Source: Emydura subglobosa (lineage: Eukaryota > Chordata > Testudines > Chelidae). From it: DNA of 64,000 nucleotides. Below, piece by piece: positions 11,697 to 22,994 of this stretch (positions are counted from its first letter, which is position 1; the number at the start of each line of letters is the position of its first letter). The position numbers and the translations under genes were made by a program. The notes under the pieces are model-generated. The model searched no databases. It had not been told where the DNA came from and saw only the letters and a list, made by a program, of their open reading frames with translations. The stretch is from assembly GCA_007922225.1 (NCBI GenBank), contig ML679946.1, forward strand, positions 95,920,759 through 95,984,758, read 5' to 3'.

Positions 11697-13977
11697 AATC
11701 ATAGAATCATAGAATCATAGAATATTAGAGTTGGAAGGGACCTCAGGAGGTCATCTAGTCCAACCCCCTGCTCAAAGCAGGACTAACCTCTGCTATATCA
11801 TCCCAACCAGGGCTTTGTCAAGCCGCAGCTTAAAAACCTCTAAGGATGGAGATTCCACCACCTCCCTAGGTAACCCATTCCAGTGCTTCACCACTCTCCT
11901 AGTAAAAAACTTTTTCCTAATGTCCAACCTAGACCTCCCTCCCTGCAACTTGAGACTGTTGCTCCTTGTTCTGTCATCTGCCACCACCGAGAACAGCCTA
12001 GCCCCATCCTCCCTAGAACCCCCTTTCAGGTAGTTAAAGGCCGCTATCAAATCCCCCCTCACTCTTCTCTTTTGCAGACTAAACAAGCCCAGTTCCCTCA
12101 GCCTCTCCTCATAAGTCCTGTGCTCCAGCCCCCTAATCATTTTTGTTGCCCTCCGCTGGACTCTCTACAACTTGTCCACATCCTTTTTGTATTGGGGGGC
12201 CCAAAACTGGACACAATATTCTAAATGCGGCCTCACCAATGCCGAATAGAGGGGAATAATCACTTCCCGTGACCTGCTAGCAATGCCCCTCCTAATGCAG
12301 CCCAATATGCCATTGGCCTTCTTGACAACCAGGGCACACTGCTGACTCATATCCAGCTTTTTATCCACTGTTACCCCCAGGTTCTTTTCTGCAGAGCTGC
12401 TGCCCAGCTCGTCGGTCCCCAGTCTATAGCTGTGCATGGGATTCTTTCTTCCTAAGTGGAGGACTCTGCACTTTTCTTTGTTGAACCTCATTAGATTTCT
12501 TTTGGCCCAATCCTCCAGTTTGTTTAGGTCACTCTGTATCCTATCCCTACCTTGCAGGGTATCTACCACTTCCCCCAGCTTAGTGTCGTCCGCAAACTTG
12601 CTGAGGGTGCAATCTACCCCATCCTCCAGATCATTAATAAAGATGTTGAACAAAACCGGCCCCAGGACCGACCCCTGGGGAACTCCGCTTGTGACCGGTT
12701 GCCAGCTAGACATGGAGCCATTGATCACTACTCGTTGAGCCCTATGCTCTAGCCAGTTCACTATCCATTTTATAGTCCATTCATCCAACCCATACTTCTT
12801 TAACTTGCTGATAAGAATACTGTGAGAAACCGTATCAAAAGCTTTGCTAAAGTCAAGGTGTATCACATCCACCGCCTTCCCCACATCCACAGAGCCAGTC
12901 ACCTCATCATAGAAAGCAATCAGGTTGGTCAGGCATGACTTTCCCTTGGTGAATCCGGGTTGACTGTTCCTGATCACCTTCCTCTCTTCCAAGTGCCTTA
13001 AAATGGATTCCTTAAGGACCTGCTCCATGATCTTTCCAGGGATTGAGGTGAGGCTGACCGGTCTGTAGTTCCCCGGATCCTCTTTCCTCCCTTTTTTGAA
13101 GATGGGCACTATATTTGCTTTTTTCCAGTCCTCAGGGACCTCCCCCTGTTGCCACGAGCTTTCAAAGATAATAGCCAATGGCTCTGAAATCACCTCAGCC
13201 AACTCCCTCAGCACCCTCGGGTGCATTGCATCCGGCCCCATGGACTTGTGAATGTCCAATCCTTCTAAATAGTCTTGAACCTGTTCCTTCAGCACTGCGG
13301 GATGTTTGCCTCCTTCCCATTCTGTGCCACCCAGTACAGCAGTCTGGGAGCTGATCTTGTCTGTGAAGACAGAGGCAAAAAAGGCACTGAGTACCTCAGC
13401 TTTCTCCACATCCTCCGTCACTAGGTCGCCTCCCTCTTTCTTTAAGGGGCCTACACTTTCCCGAATCTTCCTCTTGTTGGCAACATGCCTGTAGAAACCC
13501 TTTTTGTTCCCCTTCACGTCCCTTGCTAGCTGCAACTCCAATTGTGCTTTGGCCTTCCTCATTTCATTCCTGCACGTTCGAGCAGTGTTTATATAATCCG
13601 CCCTAGTCATCTGACCAAGCTTCCACTTCTTGTAAGCTTCTTTTTTGCGTTTAAGTTCGCCAAAAACTTCTTTGTTAAGCCAAGCTGGACGCCTACCATA
13701 TTTGCTATTCTTTCTGCACATCGGGATGGTTTGCTCTTGTGCCCTCAATAAGGTCTCCTTAAAATACAGCCAGCTCTCTTGGGTTCCTTTCCCCCTCATA
13801 TTAGCCTCCCAGGGAATCCTGCCCATCAGTTCCCTGAGGGAATCAAAGTCCGCTTTTCTGAAGTCCATGGTCCGTATCCTGCTGTTCCCCTTTCTTCCTT
13901 TCATCAGGATCCTGAACTCGACCATCTCATGGTCACTGCTGCCTAGGTTGCCACCCACTTCTACTTCCCCTACCAAA
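11697..13977 (-). mobile_element. CR1 LINE, 5'-truncated, inserted in the hAT pseudogene
   Basis: This is a minus-strand CR1 with its 3' end at 11697, where three copies of an 8-11 bp ATTCTATGATT-type tail repeat occur (aatcatagaatcatagaatc on the plus strand). The 5' end at about 13977 lies just before the end of the endonuclease domain, so most of the endonuclease and all of ORF1 are missing. Such 5' truncation is normal for CR1. No clear target-site duplication was found. The flanks on both sides belong to the decayed hAT gene. Confidence 0.93.
11793..13976 (-). pseudogene. CR1 ORF2 (reverse transcriptase), truncated, one internal stop
   Basis: The frame stays open for 727 codons apart from one TAG at 12165-12167 (codon 604), where the family has a glutamate codon. 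The same frame resumes and runs to 11793. Visible parts, numbered from 13976: the last residues of the AP-endonuclease with the SSDH catalytic motif (about 13-16); a Lys-rich linker (100-170); the reverse transcriptase with LDFSKAFD (about 374-381), GVPQGS (431-436) and the catalytic FADD (461-464); and the C-terminal region with [14 protein letters not shown]. The first codon is TTG, simply where truncated sequence begins, so it is not a true start. Full-length CR1 ORF2 is about 900-1000 residues. The element could not move on its own because most of the endonuclease is missing. Confidence 0.93.
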
Positions 13978-14700
13978 TATATTTATCAAAACATGCATTG
14001 ATGCCATGACCCTTCGCAAGCTGTAAAGTTGTCACATGTGACTGCCATGTTGTTTTCTCCTCCCATGGACATGGACTTTAGCACATTCTTCCAATCACTG
14101 TTAACCACGTAGACTTTCGAGTTTCTGTATCCCTGAACAACCAACAAATGTGACAGTGATGCATAATCTGACAAATATGCTAAGGCATTTGATATACGAA
14201 TCCTCATGCGGTGCATTTTTCTTTCTGTAAAATGAAAATAAAAAAATGGTGGTTTGTAGGGGGGGAAAAAAAAGGAAATGGTCCATTTGGCATATCACTT
14301 TCAGTGGGCTAGCAAGGACCAGTTTGTACAAGCATACACAACTGCTTAGCAGATAAAACTGAGTCTTGAAAGTGATTTTTATCAGATGGGACTGTCAAAC
14401 TTATTTCAGACTGCTTTGACCTGCTTCACTGTTGACTTGCTCATCTACAGGGCCTTTGATTTTGTTCTTTTCAAGTTCATTTACAGGATCTTTGGGGTTT
14501 TAAGAGCATCTATAGGATCTTCTGCTTTGTTTGTTTGTAGCTCTGCAGGGTCTTCCATTGTGCTGGGATCAAGCAAAGTTTCTCTGGATCAGTTACTAGT
14601 ACAAGGGCAATTTCAGTGGTACTGCATGAATCATTCTCCTGACTTAAGCCTTGACACAAGGATAAATTCGTGCTTGCTGAATTGAGAGGCAGCTCGACTT
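13978..14700 (-). pseudogene. hAT-type transposase pseudogene, N-terminal part (tentative)
   Basis: On the minus strand upstream of the CR1, the sequence at 14385-14690 gives fragments such as CSTTEIALV...VTDPEKL. These resemble the Asp-Pro region ahead of the TTF-type zinc finger in ZMYM1-like hAT proteins. The evidence is weak. It rests mainly on position, because it continues the minus-strand hAT relic at 10370-11696 across the CR1. No open frame is left. Confidence 0.35.
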
Positions 14701-15849
14701 CCTACTGCAGACTGCAGGAGTTGATCAGGATGTTTACAGAATGATAGTTTCTACTCCTTAGGATCTTTGGAGGCAGTTTGTAATAACAAAGTCTTTCTTT
14801 TTTTGTTTTCTAAAACCAGGCTTGTATTTGTATTTATGGTTTTCATTTCCAGACAGCTTCCAGTATGAGAATTACTCAGTTGGAAGTATAGGTCTAAATA
14901 AAGCGTGTCTTTGTGCTGCTAAATTTATCCTTCAGTTGTGGGTTAATCCTAAAAAAAGTGTGGATTTTCTGGGCAGAATCTAGCAGAGATGGGCAGAAGC
15001 AGAGTGGGGCTGGGAAGAGGCCAGAGGAGGCAGACACATACTTCTCAGTGTCCCACAGCAAGACGAGAATAGGGAGGCTATGGAAACAAACTACATTTCA
15101 CAAGAGCTGGCCCGTCAGCACTGGGGCATGCCCAGTGGCTGCCACCCCTGCAGGGTAGGATAGGAACTTATGATAAACAGAACTGGGCTTGTTTTTTTTT
15201 TTAAAAGGCGCTTCAATTTTCCAGGAGATGCGGGTTTTGGGGCTTTTTTTTTTTTTTTTTTTTTTTTTAGGTTGCTTTATTTTCAGCTTTGTGGTCTGGC
15301 TCATGTTTCTTCCACTTTCCTGCTTCCTTGTCCCTCCTCCGTGGCTTTGCTAAGGCTATCTGGCTTCCGGTATTCTCGCAAGGATAGGAAGTTTAGTTTA
15401 ATTTAATTTCCTGCCACCGGCTCGGGCGCAGTGCATCGGGGAGGGAAATTCTTCTGCTACCAGCACGCTCAAATAATATGAGGTTTCGCGAAGGCACCGC
15501 AGGATAGGTGGGTGTGAATCCCCTGGAATCCTAGAGGGCTGATGGCTCGGGGCGGTGGTAGACACATGCAACCCATGCAAACGCATCAGCCCTGAGACAG
15601 CGAGGCAGGGGTCCCTCGCCATGGTGACTGTGTCAGTTTTGTGTGTGGGCGGAGCCACAGAATTGAGGGGAGGCAGATGGCAAAGGCAGAGGAATAGCTA
15701 GTGCAGCTGCTATGGGGTCCATGCACTTGTGGGGAGTTCCCTGGAGGCTCAGGGCTGCTTGGCCACGCAATGTATACCTGGCATAGGATGCTGTCATTGT
15801 TTGCACCTGCTGGAACCTCTAGGAAGAGCAGTGCACTGGTCGCCATGTT
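14701..15849. other. Non-coding stretch with T25 run
   Basis: No gene recognised. A 25-base T run lies at 15244-15268. Positions 15400-15840 are moderately GC-rich. Confidence 0.5.
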
Positions 15850-16129
15850 TGAACTCAAACTGGAACAGGTGCAGAGAAGGGCTACTAGGATGATCTGAGG
15901 AATAGAAATCTGCCTTATGAGAGGAGACTCAAAGATCTTGGCTTGTTTAGCTTAACCAAAAGAAGGCTGAGGGGAGATATGATTGCTCTGTAAATCTATC
16001 AGAGGGATAAATACCAGGGAGCAAGAGGAATTATTTAACTTCAACACAAATGTGGACATAAGAACTAATGGATATAAATTGGCCATCAGGAAGTTTAGAC
16101 TTGAAATTAGATGCAGGTTTCTAACCATC

Positions 16130-17173
16130 TCTCATGCTGGGTAGATGGAGGGGAGAGCATTTGTTATATTGTTTGACATCAGTATGTCAAAATCATAATA
16201 ATTCACGTGAGATATGCCATGTCAGGTACTGTTGGAAAGGTTATAATATGCTAAGTTAGATGATAATACTTATGTTCGGGTGTAATATGTAAAATGGAAG
16301 TTATAGATATATTTGAGATATCTGTATTTCAAATTGTGCTGCCTGGGCAACACCCCAGACAGGATGGGGGCAAGACAATAGCCTGCTTAATGGCCCATTA
16401 AGACACTCACAGATGCAAGGGGCCCAGGAAGAAACTAAAGGAATTCCTGAAGAGTTACCAGGATTGGCCCATGTGACTTTGGACTCCATTTTAGTTCTTG
16501 TAATATTCCACAAGACCGCATGGCCAGGGCCAGAGGGTATATAAGGCCAAGCCAAAGAAACCATTTTGTCTTTTGTTTCTGTTCAGCTATAGACACATAC
16601 CTGCCCCTGGATCAATTCATTTTGCAACTGAACCGAAGGACAAAGACCCATCCAGATGCTGGATGCACACCAGAGGAACTATACAAGCCTGCAACTCCAC
16701 AATTCTTCCAGAAACATGATGATTATGGACTTTCAATCATTTATATGTATCTGATTGCTCTAATCCTTTAACATTTCTCTTATGGTTTGTTTCTTTCTTT
16801 TTACAATAAACCTTTTTGGGGTAAACCTTATTTTGGGTAAGATCCAAACTCATATTGATCTGGTACTGTGGCTGACCCTTTGGGGTCAGAGGGAACCTTT
16901 TTAGTAAAGAACATAGAGTTTAAATAACTGGTCTCTTTACTGGACCCAGTGGCTGAGTGGGAGCCAGGGACTGAAATGCAGTAAAGGGGGCTGTGTGTAT
17001 TAGTGTACTGGCTTCTTGATAGCCAGTGTGGGGATTCAGAAGCGCAGTTTTCGGCTGGTTGGGAAGTCTGACTTCAGTGCCACCCATCAGCGTTGGGAGA
17101 ATCTGCTCTCTTTTTACAGCCTGCCCTGACCTTGGCATTTTCAGGTGGCTGCCCTAGGCACAGACAGGTCACA
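16130..17173 (+). mobile_element. Solo LTR inside CR1, 5-bp target duplication CCATC
   Basis: The sequence is 1044 bp and starts TCTCATGCTGG (family start TGTnAyGCTGG) and ends GGTCACA. It is flanked by CCATC at 16125-16129 and 17174-17178, and the interrupted CR1 resumes exactly afterwards. A TATATAAG box lies at 16538-16545 and AATAAA at 16805-16810, giving a U3-R-U5 order on the plus strand. The LTR at 24843-26014 is a second, inverted family member. No internal retroviral sequence adjoins it, so it is a solo LTR left by recombination. Confidence 0.88.
16538..16545 (+). promoter_or_regulatory. TATA box of the solo LTR
   Basis: TATATAAG sits about 265 bp before the AATAAA signal, at the place expected for an LTR promoter. 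Confidence 0.55.
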
Positions 17174-17733
17174 CCATCAAAGGAGTAAAGTTCTGGAATA
17201 GCCTTCCAAGGGGTGCGGTGGGGGTAAAAAACCTAACTGGCTTAAAAAATGAGCTTGATAAATTTGTGGAGGGGATGGTGGATGGAACAGCCTAGTTTGG
17301 CAATTGACTGATCTTTGACTACTGGTGGTAGATATGCTAATTGCCTGTGAAGGGATGTTAGATGGGGTGGGTTCTGAGTTATCACAGAGAATTCTTTCTT
17401 GGGTGTCTGGCTGGTGAGTCTTGCCCACATGCTCAGGGTTTAGCTGATCGCCATATTTGGGGTCAGGAAGGAATTTTCCCCCAGGGCAGATTGGCAAAGG
17501 CTCTGGGATTTTTTTGCCTTCCTCTGTAGCATGGGGCATGGCTCACTTGCTGATGGATTCTCTGTACCTTAAAGTCTTTAAACCACGATTTGAGGACTTT
17601 AATAACTCAGTCATAGGTTAGGGGTCTGTTACAGGAGTGGGTGCGTGAGGTTCTGGGGCCTGCGTTGTGCAGGAGGTCAGACTAGATGATCATAATGGTC
17701 CCTTCTGACCTTACAGTCTATGAGTCTATGAAT

Positions 17734-18237
17734 TTGCCCAGGGAGGGGACCTCCAAATTGGTGGCTCTGCCATGAATTCTGATTAGCATTTTGGACGGAG
17801 GCCCCTCATCCCCTCCCATTGCCTGGGCAAATTCAAATCCAGACAGCAGGAATCAGTGCACGGCTCTTCCAAATGGCTCTGGCTCTAGCTCTGGTGGTGG
17901 CAGCAGTGGCGGTTCGCAGCTTTGGCAGGACGGTGGTGATGGCTCCAGCAACAGCAGCTCTGATGCAGGGTCCAGACAGCACGTCAGCGATGAGTGGGGG
18001 AGGTTGCTAGGGAAACTGAGAGTTTACTTGATTGGAGGACATGTGATGGGAAGTGGGGGGCCTGCAATAAAAACCTGCAGCAGGGCCCATCTTTTTGCTC
18101 CTCTGCCGGATGGGAGGAGGAGACGGGGGCCCCAGTCATCATTTGCTGACCCTTAAATCTGCCATTGCCACAGAGCTGCTCCATTCCCACACTCATGGAG
18201 GTGGGTGAGATGGGGAAGGAAGTGGATGGCTCTAGTG
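17734..18237. other. Non-coding stretch
   Basis: No gene recognised. The plus-strand frame at 17791-18156 is rich in Ser and Gly because of CAGCAG/GGTGG-like low-complexity DNA and has no domain. Confidence 0.45.
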
Positions 18238-18529
18238 CAGGGGTGGCCAACCTGTCAGAGACGAAGAGCCAAAAAATAGCTATAGATACCGCAAAGAGCC
18301 AATTCACGCTGATCCGTTAATTTCGGCGGCAGCTTGTCAATTTCACTTTTCAGTGTCTCTTACCCTCCATCGAAAACTCCTGCTCAGTCCACTGCTCCAT
18401 CCATTTCAGCAGCAGCTTCTCAATTTCACTTTGGCACCCCATACAATGCGCAGAGCAAAGAGCCGCAATCCGCATTTGTATGAGCAAAGAGCTGCATGCG
18501 GCTCGTGAGCTGCGGGTTGGCCACCCCTG
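18238..18529. mobile_element. hAT-family MITE, 292 bp, with 8-bp target duplication
   Basis: Terminal inverted repeats CAGGGGTGGCCAACC (start) and GGTTGGCCACCCCTG (end) are perfect partners. The flanking 8-mers CTCTAGTG at 18230-18237 and 18530-18537 are identical. CAG ends and 8-bp duplications are the signature of hAT transposition. There is no coding capacity; the interior has repeated 'gcaaagagc' and 'aatttcactttt' words. Confidence 0.93.
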
Positions 18530-18537
18530 CTCTAGTG

Positions 18538-21514
18538 GAAAAAAATAGAATGTGCTCACGTAATTAAAGACTCTCCTAAGGCATACACACAAGGAAGCTG
18601 AATTAAAGTTGCCCGGGCAGCCTTAATCTGGAAATTCCTAACTATTGAGCTCTTGACTTTGCTACTTTAGCGCCCTTTTAACGTTGTTTTCTGGATGTCA
18701 TTTCTATAGACTTGAAAGCCTGATTTGGTCGCCTAGTCTCAGCTGCTGAATGAGTCCCCAGTACCTCCGCACTATGGTGTTAGCTCTAATGACACACCAG
18801 GCAAGCAGGAAAAATAAAGCAGTGATCATGTCAAAGTATTTTAGGATCTATAAACTCACTTCACACAGGCAGTGCCTGTAGACCGAGGCTTTGTGCTCTT
18901 TGACCTGTGTCATGAAGCTTTTACTTCCCAAACACTACGACCTACACAGCTAGTGTCCCTGTTCAGGCATGTCTTCGTGTTGAGAGACTTGTTTGAGTCT
19001 TTCCCTGTGGATTTTGCTGGTGCACAGGTCACTTTGCTTGGATCAGTATAGAAAAAGGATTCCTCAAGGAGACATGAAACCACGGGCATATCCACTAGCT
19101 TAATGTTATTCTGATGTGGTGTGGGCATATGGGTAGGGCTGAGATCTAAGCTGTATGCTGCGTCTATATCGCATTTTGGTCTGTGCTTCAGGACGACTTC
19201 TTCCTAAAACAAATCTTCAGTTACACTAAACATAAACCAAAATAAAAAAATCTTTATTCACCCAGGGAGGGACCGGGACGGATGGGACTTTTGGAGGGGG
19301 AAGGAGGAAATGGGGTTTGAGGGGACGAGGGTTGCGTCAGGTAATACGCACTTTGGACTCTGCTGTTTATTGCACAGCCCTGCCCACGGATGGTGCGGAG
19401 CCAGCCCAAGCCTGGGGCCTGGGGACAGATTGGGCGCATGGAGGGGGTTGCACTATGATGCTTCTCTCTCCCCTCCCCCGACGCGCTGGCCCCCTCTGCC
19501 CCACCTCCTCACCACCCTCTTTTAGATCATTTGTTTGCTTGGGAGGGCAGGGCACGAGGAGGGCAGGGCATGCTTTGCTCCCAGGGCTTGCTATTGTGCT
19601 GTTCTCTTGGGCGGGCAATGTACAGGCAGAAGGAAAACTTCTTGTGTGCCCTGACCCCGACAAAGCCTTGGAGGTCCAGTCACAACCTGACCCTTAATGA
19701 ACAAGAGCCAGAGTCTGCCATCCTTAACGGAGCCAAGCTCTCTCAGAGAATGAAAGGGTCCTATAGTTAAAGCAAGAGGGAGGGAGATAGCAGCACTCCC
19801 CCGCATCAACCCTCCCCCCCTCCACAAACACACACAGCAACAATGAGATCTCCCCTCCCATTTCCATCTACCTGAACCTTTACTATTGAGTCCAATCTGG
19901 GCTGCAGGATTCGGACCTAACTGAACACGGTGGCTGGACAAAGCCCTTTATTTCCTCTTAAGGTAGCTCCATCACCTAGCCCCCATGCATAATGGGAAGC
20001 CACAAAATGAGTCAGCGGAAGGATTCAGGGAGTGGAAACCCTGAGTAACTAAGACCTTTTGCAACTTCCCCAAGTCCCTTGCTAGGACTCACATCTGCTC
20101 AGTGGCTGCAAAGCGGAACCAGGATGTACTCGTCTCTCAGGTCACTTGGCCTCGAAAACGGGCCTTTTTAAATCAAAATCTCTTTTAAAAGCATTGAAAC
20201 TTGCCAGGTGCTCAGCGGCTCTGGCTGCAGTTTGGAAACTATTACATTGAGCTCCATTGCATTCGCACAGTAGGATTAAGCAACAACAAAACCCCCCTCC
20301 ACATGCCCTTGCTATCATTGCCAGTGCTGTCTGGGGAGACGGGCTCCTTTAACCAGCCCCGGCCCTTCAGCAACACTCCCCACAACCCGGGCGAGGTTCC
20401 ACAGAGCAGCTCAGAGTATCTGCTGCAAGCTGCTCACCATACGGCTTTGTGAGAAAACAAAGAAGCCCATTCACCGGGCCACACACTGGCACGTCTCTAT
20501 TTGTCTGAACACAGTGCCTACTACTGAAGGATTTCCCACCCCCCTTCAGAACAGGAGGTTGCATCTCACCCAGTTGTTTTGCTGTTGCCGTTCTCCCCAT
20601 CCCTAGTTACACTGGCATTATGGAGCAGAAAGAAAATGAAATCAGCTTCCCCGGGAGTAGTATTATCATTACTATATTGTTGCAGCACCTATGCGCGCCA
20701 GTCCTGGACCATGATTGCATGGTGCTAGGTGTGGCGGGAAACCACCAGAACGGCGTCCCAAAGTCCTTACATCCTACGAAAACTGCCCCGGCCACTAAAA
20801 AACTACTAGAAAAACAACAAAATGCTAACTGCACACCAGAATGAAACCGTCATTTTAATGAAAAAGGGAAAGTGCGTCACGAGGGATGAGAGAACAGCAG
20901 AAGCTCCGACATGGACCATGTGGCGGTGAGAAGGAACTGAGGGTGCAGTTGGTCCACCCCGCCCTTTATCGCCTCAGTCGAAACCATGAGGCAGAACAAG
21001 GGCGCATGCGCAGACCAACGGATGCTATTTTTAAAAGCTCTGGCTCAGGGCACTTGCGCATGTGTGTGCCCGTCAGTGGACTACAACAGGGACCATCACT
21101 CAAAGAACATACAGTGTAAACATGAGCAGAACTTCACAGCCGGCTGAAGGAAAGCTACCCCGGACAGCTCTGGGCTTGGGTTTCAGAACTCCAACTAAAC
21201 AGGAGCGGTGAGTGCTCAACACCTCTGAAAATCAGATCCATTATGTACCCACTAAGGTCTCATATCTTCAACGTGCTACATCCCCTCAGATCTCATTGAC
21301 TTTGCATGATCCGGCCTTAAACTTTCCCCACACCAACACTACCACCAGTGCCAAAAGAACAGAGTTTCAGACCCAGTAATCCATTCCAGAGAGGCTCTGA
21401 TGTCAAAGAGCAAGAGATGACTGTTGGTAAGAACCACACTTACATTTTATCCTTTTGGGCTTTCTCTGGTGAAAGCCAGCCCTGGCGAGATCCCTGATTG
21501 CACTGATGTTATGC
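18538..21514. other. Non-coding stretch with repeat fragments
   Basis: No host exon recognised. About 20690-20740 contains 'catggtgctagg', a piece of an old amniote interspersed repeat. About 20886-21125, with 'gcgcatgcgcag' and 'caaagaacata', resembles from memory a common chelonian repeat. The frames around 19310-19700 are GC-driven and overlap on both strands. Confidence 0.45.
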
Positions 21515-22650
21515 TGTCAGGTCAGAGGCCACAGGAGGCCCTGTTTCTTGGGCTAAGCAGTAGCAGCCATATTAGGAGAGACAGCGGCCGTAAGCTAAGT
21601 GGCATGTAGTCACATCTTCACATTCCTGAAACTACTTCAAAACAATGTAATATCAGGCTGTTAAGAAGGTGCTACTGTCTTAATAGTACCTACCACCACC
21701 AGATAAAGAAACAGATATTAAGATGTTTAAAGAAAACTTTGTTTGATGGCATTGTGTCTGGAAAGAGATCATTTATCAACAGTTGTGGTTGTAAAATCTA
21801 CACCTTTTATTGTTTTGCCTTTATGGTACCCATTTCTCTATTGTTTATCTGAAAGATTTGTCTGGTTCTTTGATTGTTTCTGTCTGTTACATAACTAAGT
21901 GTGCACTATTGAAATCAATTAAGGTGGTAGACCTGATTGGTTAAAGAACTGTTTCGTAAGGGGCTGGGATTGGTGGTTTGTAGTACTTTAGTTTAAATGA
22001 TTGGTTAAGATACAGCTAAGCAGGACCCGAGTTTTAATTATATAAACTAAGGTTCAAAAGGAAGTGCTTTGGAGCTTAACTCCAGGACACAGCTCAAGAA
22101 GACCAGAGCTGTCAGACCTCAACACCCTGCCAACCATACTGTGCAGAAGCTGGAGTCCCAGATGATCTAATCCTGATTGGCCACCAGGAGAAGTTTATCT
22201 GCCTTATTGGGAGTGGTGAGCAGTGTATGCTTAGCGTGTGTATTCTGTTCTGGTAATTGTTCATTAATAGGAAATTACTGGGTAAGGCTCCTTCACTGGA
22301 AAAAGTTCCTGCAAACTCACAGTAGCAGACACCCAGAGCCCTATGAATTTGGGAAAGGGTGTGGGTACTTATATTAACCAGGTTAGTTTCACTTGGAGCT
22401 CTACAGACTGGGAATGGGTGACCCTGAGTCCTAAAGTGTGAATTGAGTAAAGGTAGGTGCCTTCCCCGCCTGGAGCCCTACGGATTGGGGAAGGGTGGAG
22501 GGGTGCCTTTAAGCCATAAGTGTGAATTGGGAAAGGGTGTGTGTGCCTAAATTAACTGGGTTATGCCTTGAACCCAGATTGGGGTAAAGGTGGGATGCCC
22601 TAGTGTGGGGGTAACAGATTTGGTGGAGAAGTCAGGCAACCTAAGGTCTT
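21515..22650 (+). repeat. 5' LTR of the endogenous retrovirus
   Basis: It starts TGTCAGGTCAGAGGCC, homologous to TGTAAGATCGGAGGCC of the 3' LTR, and identity with the 3' LTR ends at ...aacctaaggtctt. A TATATAAA box lies at 22039-22046. Over the 420 bp I compared by eye, the two LTRs differ at about 4% of positions. The downstream third (22330-22600) is made of degenerate repeats with AGCCCTACGGATTGGGG-like units, and their number differs from the 3' copy. A ...GTAACA at 22611-22616 could be the true LTR end, with a primer-binding-site-like gatttggtgg after it. Confidence 0.85.
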
Positions 22651-22730
22651 TTGGACCGAACTGGTGAAGTCTAACACAGTAATTAATACCTGGGCCTTCT
22701 GTCAGAAAGGATTGCTACCTACCTGGCAGA

Positions 22731-22994
22731 ATGACCACCCCAGAGCAACAAGAACGAAAGGGAATGAAGAAAATGGACCAGGAGGGGTGGAGGCTTGTTG
22801 AGGATACCACCCTCCTTGCCAAATGGACAGTGAAACAAGGCCTGTGTCCATGGGAGGAAACAGTTCTGGGAGGAAAGCAGCAGGATCAGGCCAGCGGTAA
22901 CCATGTGGTCAAAGAGATTGAGAAAACATGCTGGAGTCTGGGATGGGATGGGAGCCCAGAGGGGCATTGTGGCAGGAGACAAGGGGAGGAGTAA
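22731..22994 (+). CDS. Short ORF in gag position of the ERV
   Basis: An 87-codon frame starting 80 bp after the LTR, at the first ATG of the internal region. This is where gag normally starts. The protein is hydrophilic and rich in Glu, Lys and Gln, with a WxxKQGLCPW-like stretch. It matches no capsid or nucleocapsid motif I know, and the major homology region and CCHC box are absent. The frame then breaks up. It may be the N-terminus of a dead gag, or chance. Confidence 0.3.
   Translation: MTTPEQQERKGMKKMDQEGWRLVEDTTLLAKWTVKQGLCPWEETVLGGKQQDQASGNHVVKEIEKTCWSLGWDGSPEGHCGRRQGEE

Larger units (their letters stand above)
15850..17733 (+). mobile_element. CR1 LINE 3' end, split by a solo LTR
   Basis: The first part (15850-16129) encodes remnants of the ORF2 C-terminus, including a [16 protein letters not shown] segment at about 15860-15898. 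The second part (17174-17733) is the 3' region and ends in tctatgagtctatgaat, another form of the CR1 terminal repeat. The words 'gctcagggtttagctgatcg' and 'aggtcagactagatgatcat' are, from memory, standard in a turtle CR1 subfamily different from the copy at 11697-13977. The LTR at 16130-17173 interrupts it. Multiple stops show an old copy. Confidence 0.88.

Noticed and set aside
11697..13977. Target-site duplication for the CR1
   Set aside because: Compared the flanks tttctt and atatttatc; no convincing repeat longer than a few bases.
16920..17138. Similar ~72-residue ORFs in two places (also 24878-25096) as a conserved protein
   Set aside because: The two are matching positions in two LTRs of one family; shared ancestry of the LTRs explains the similarity, and they lie near the 3' end of U5.
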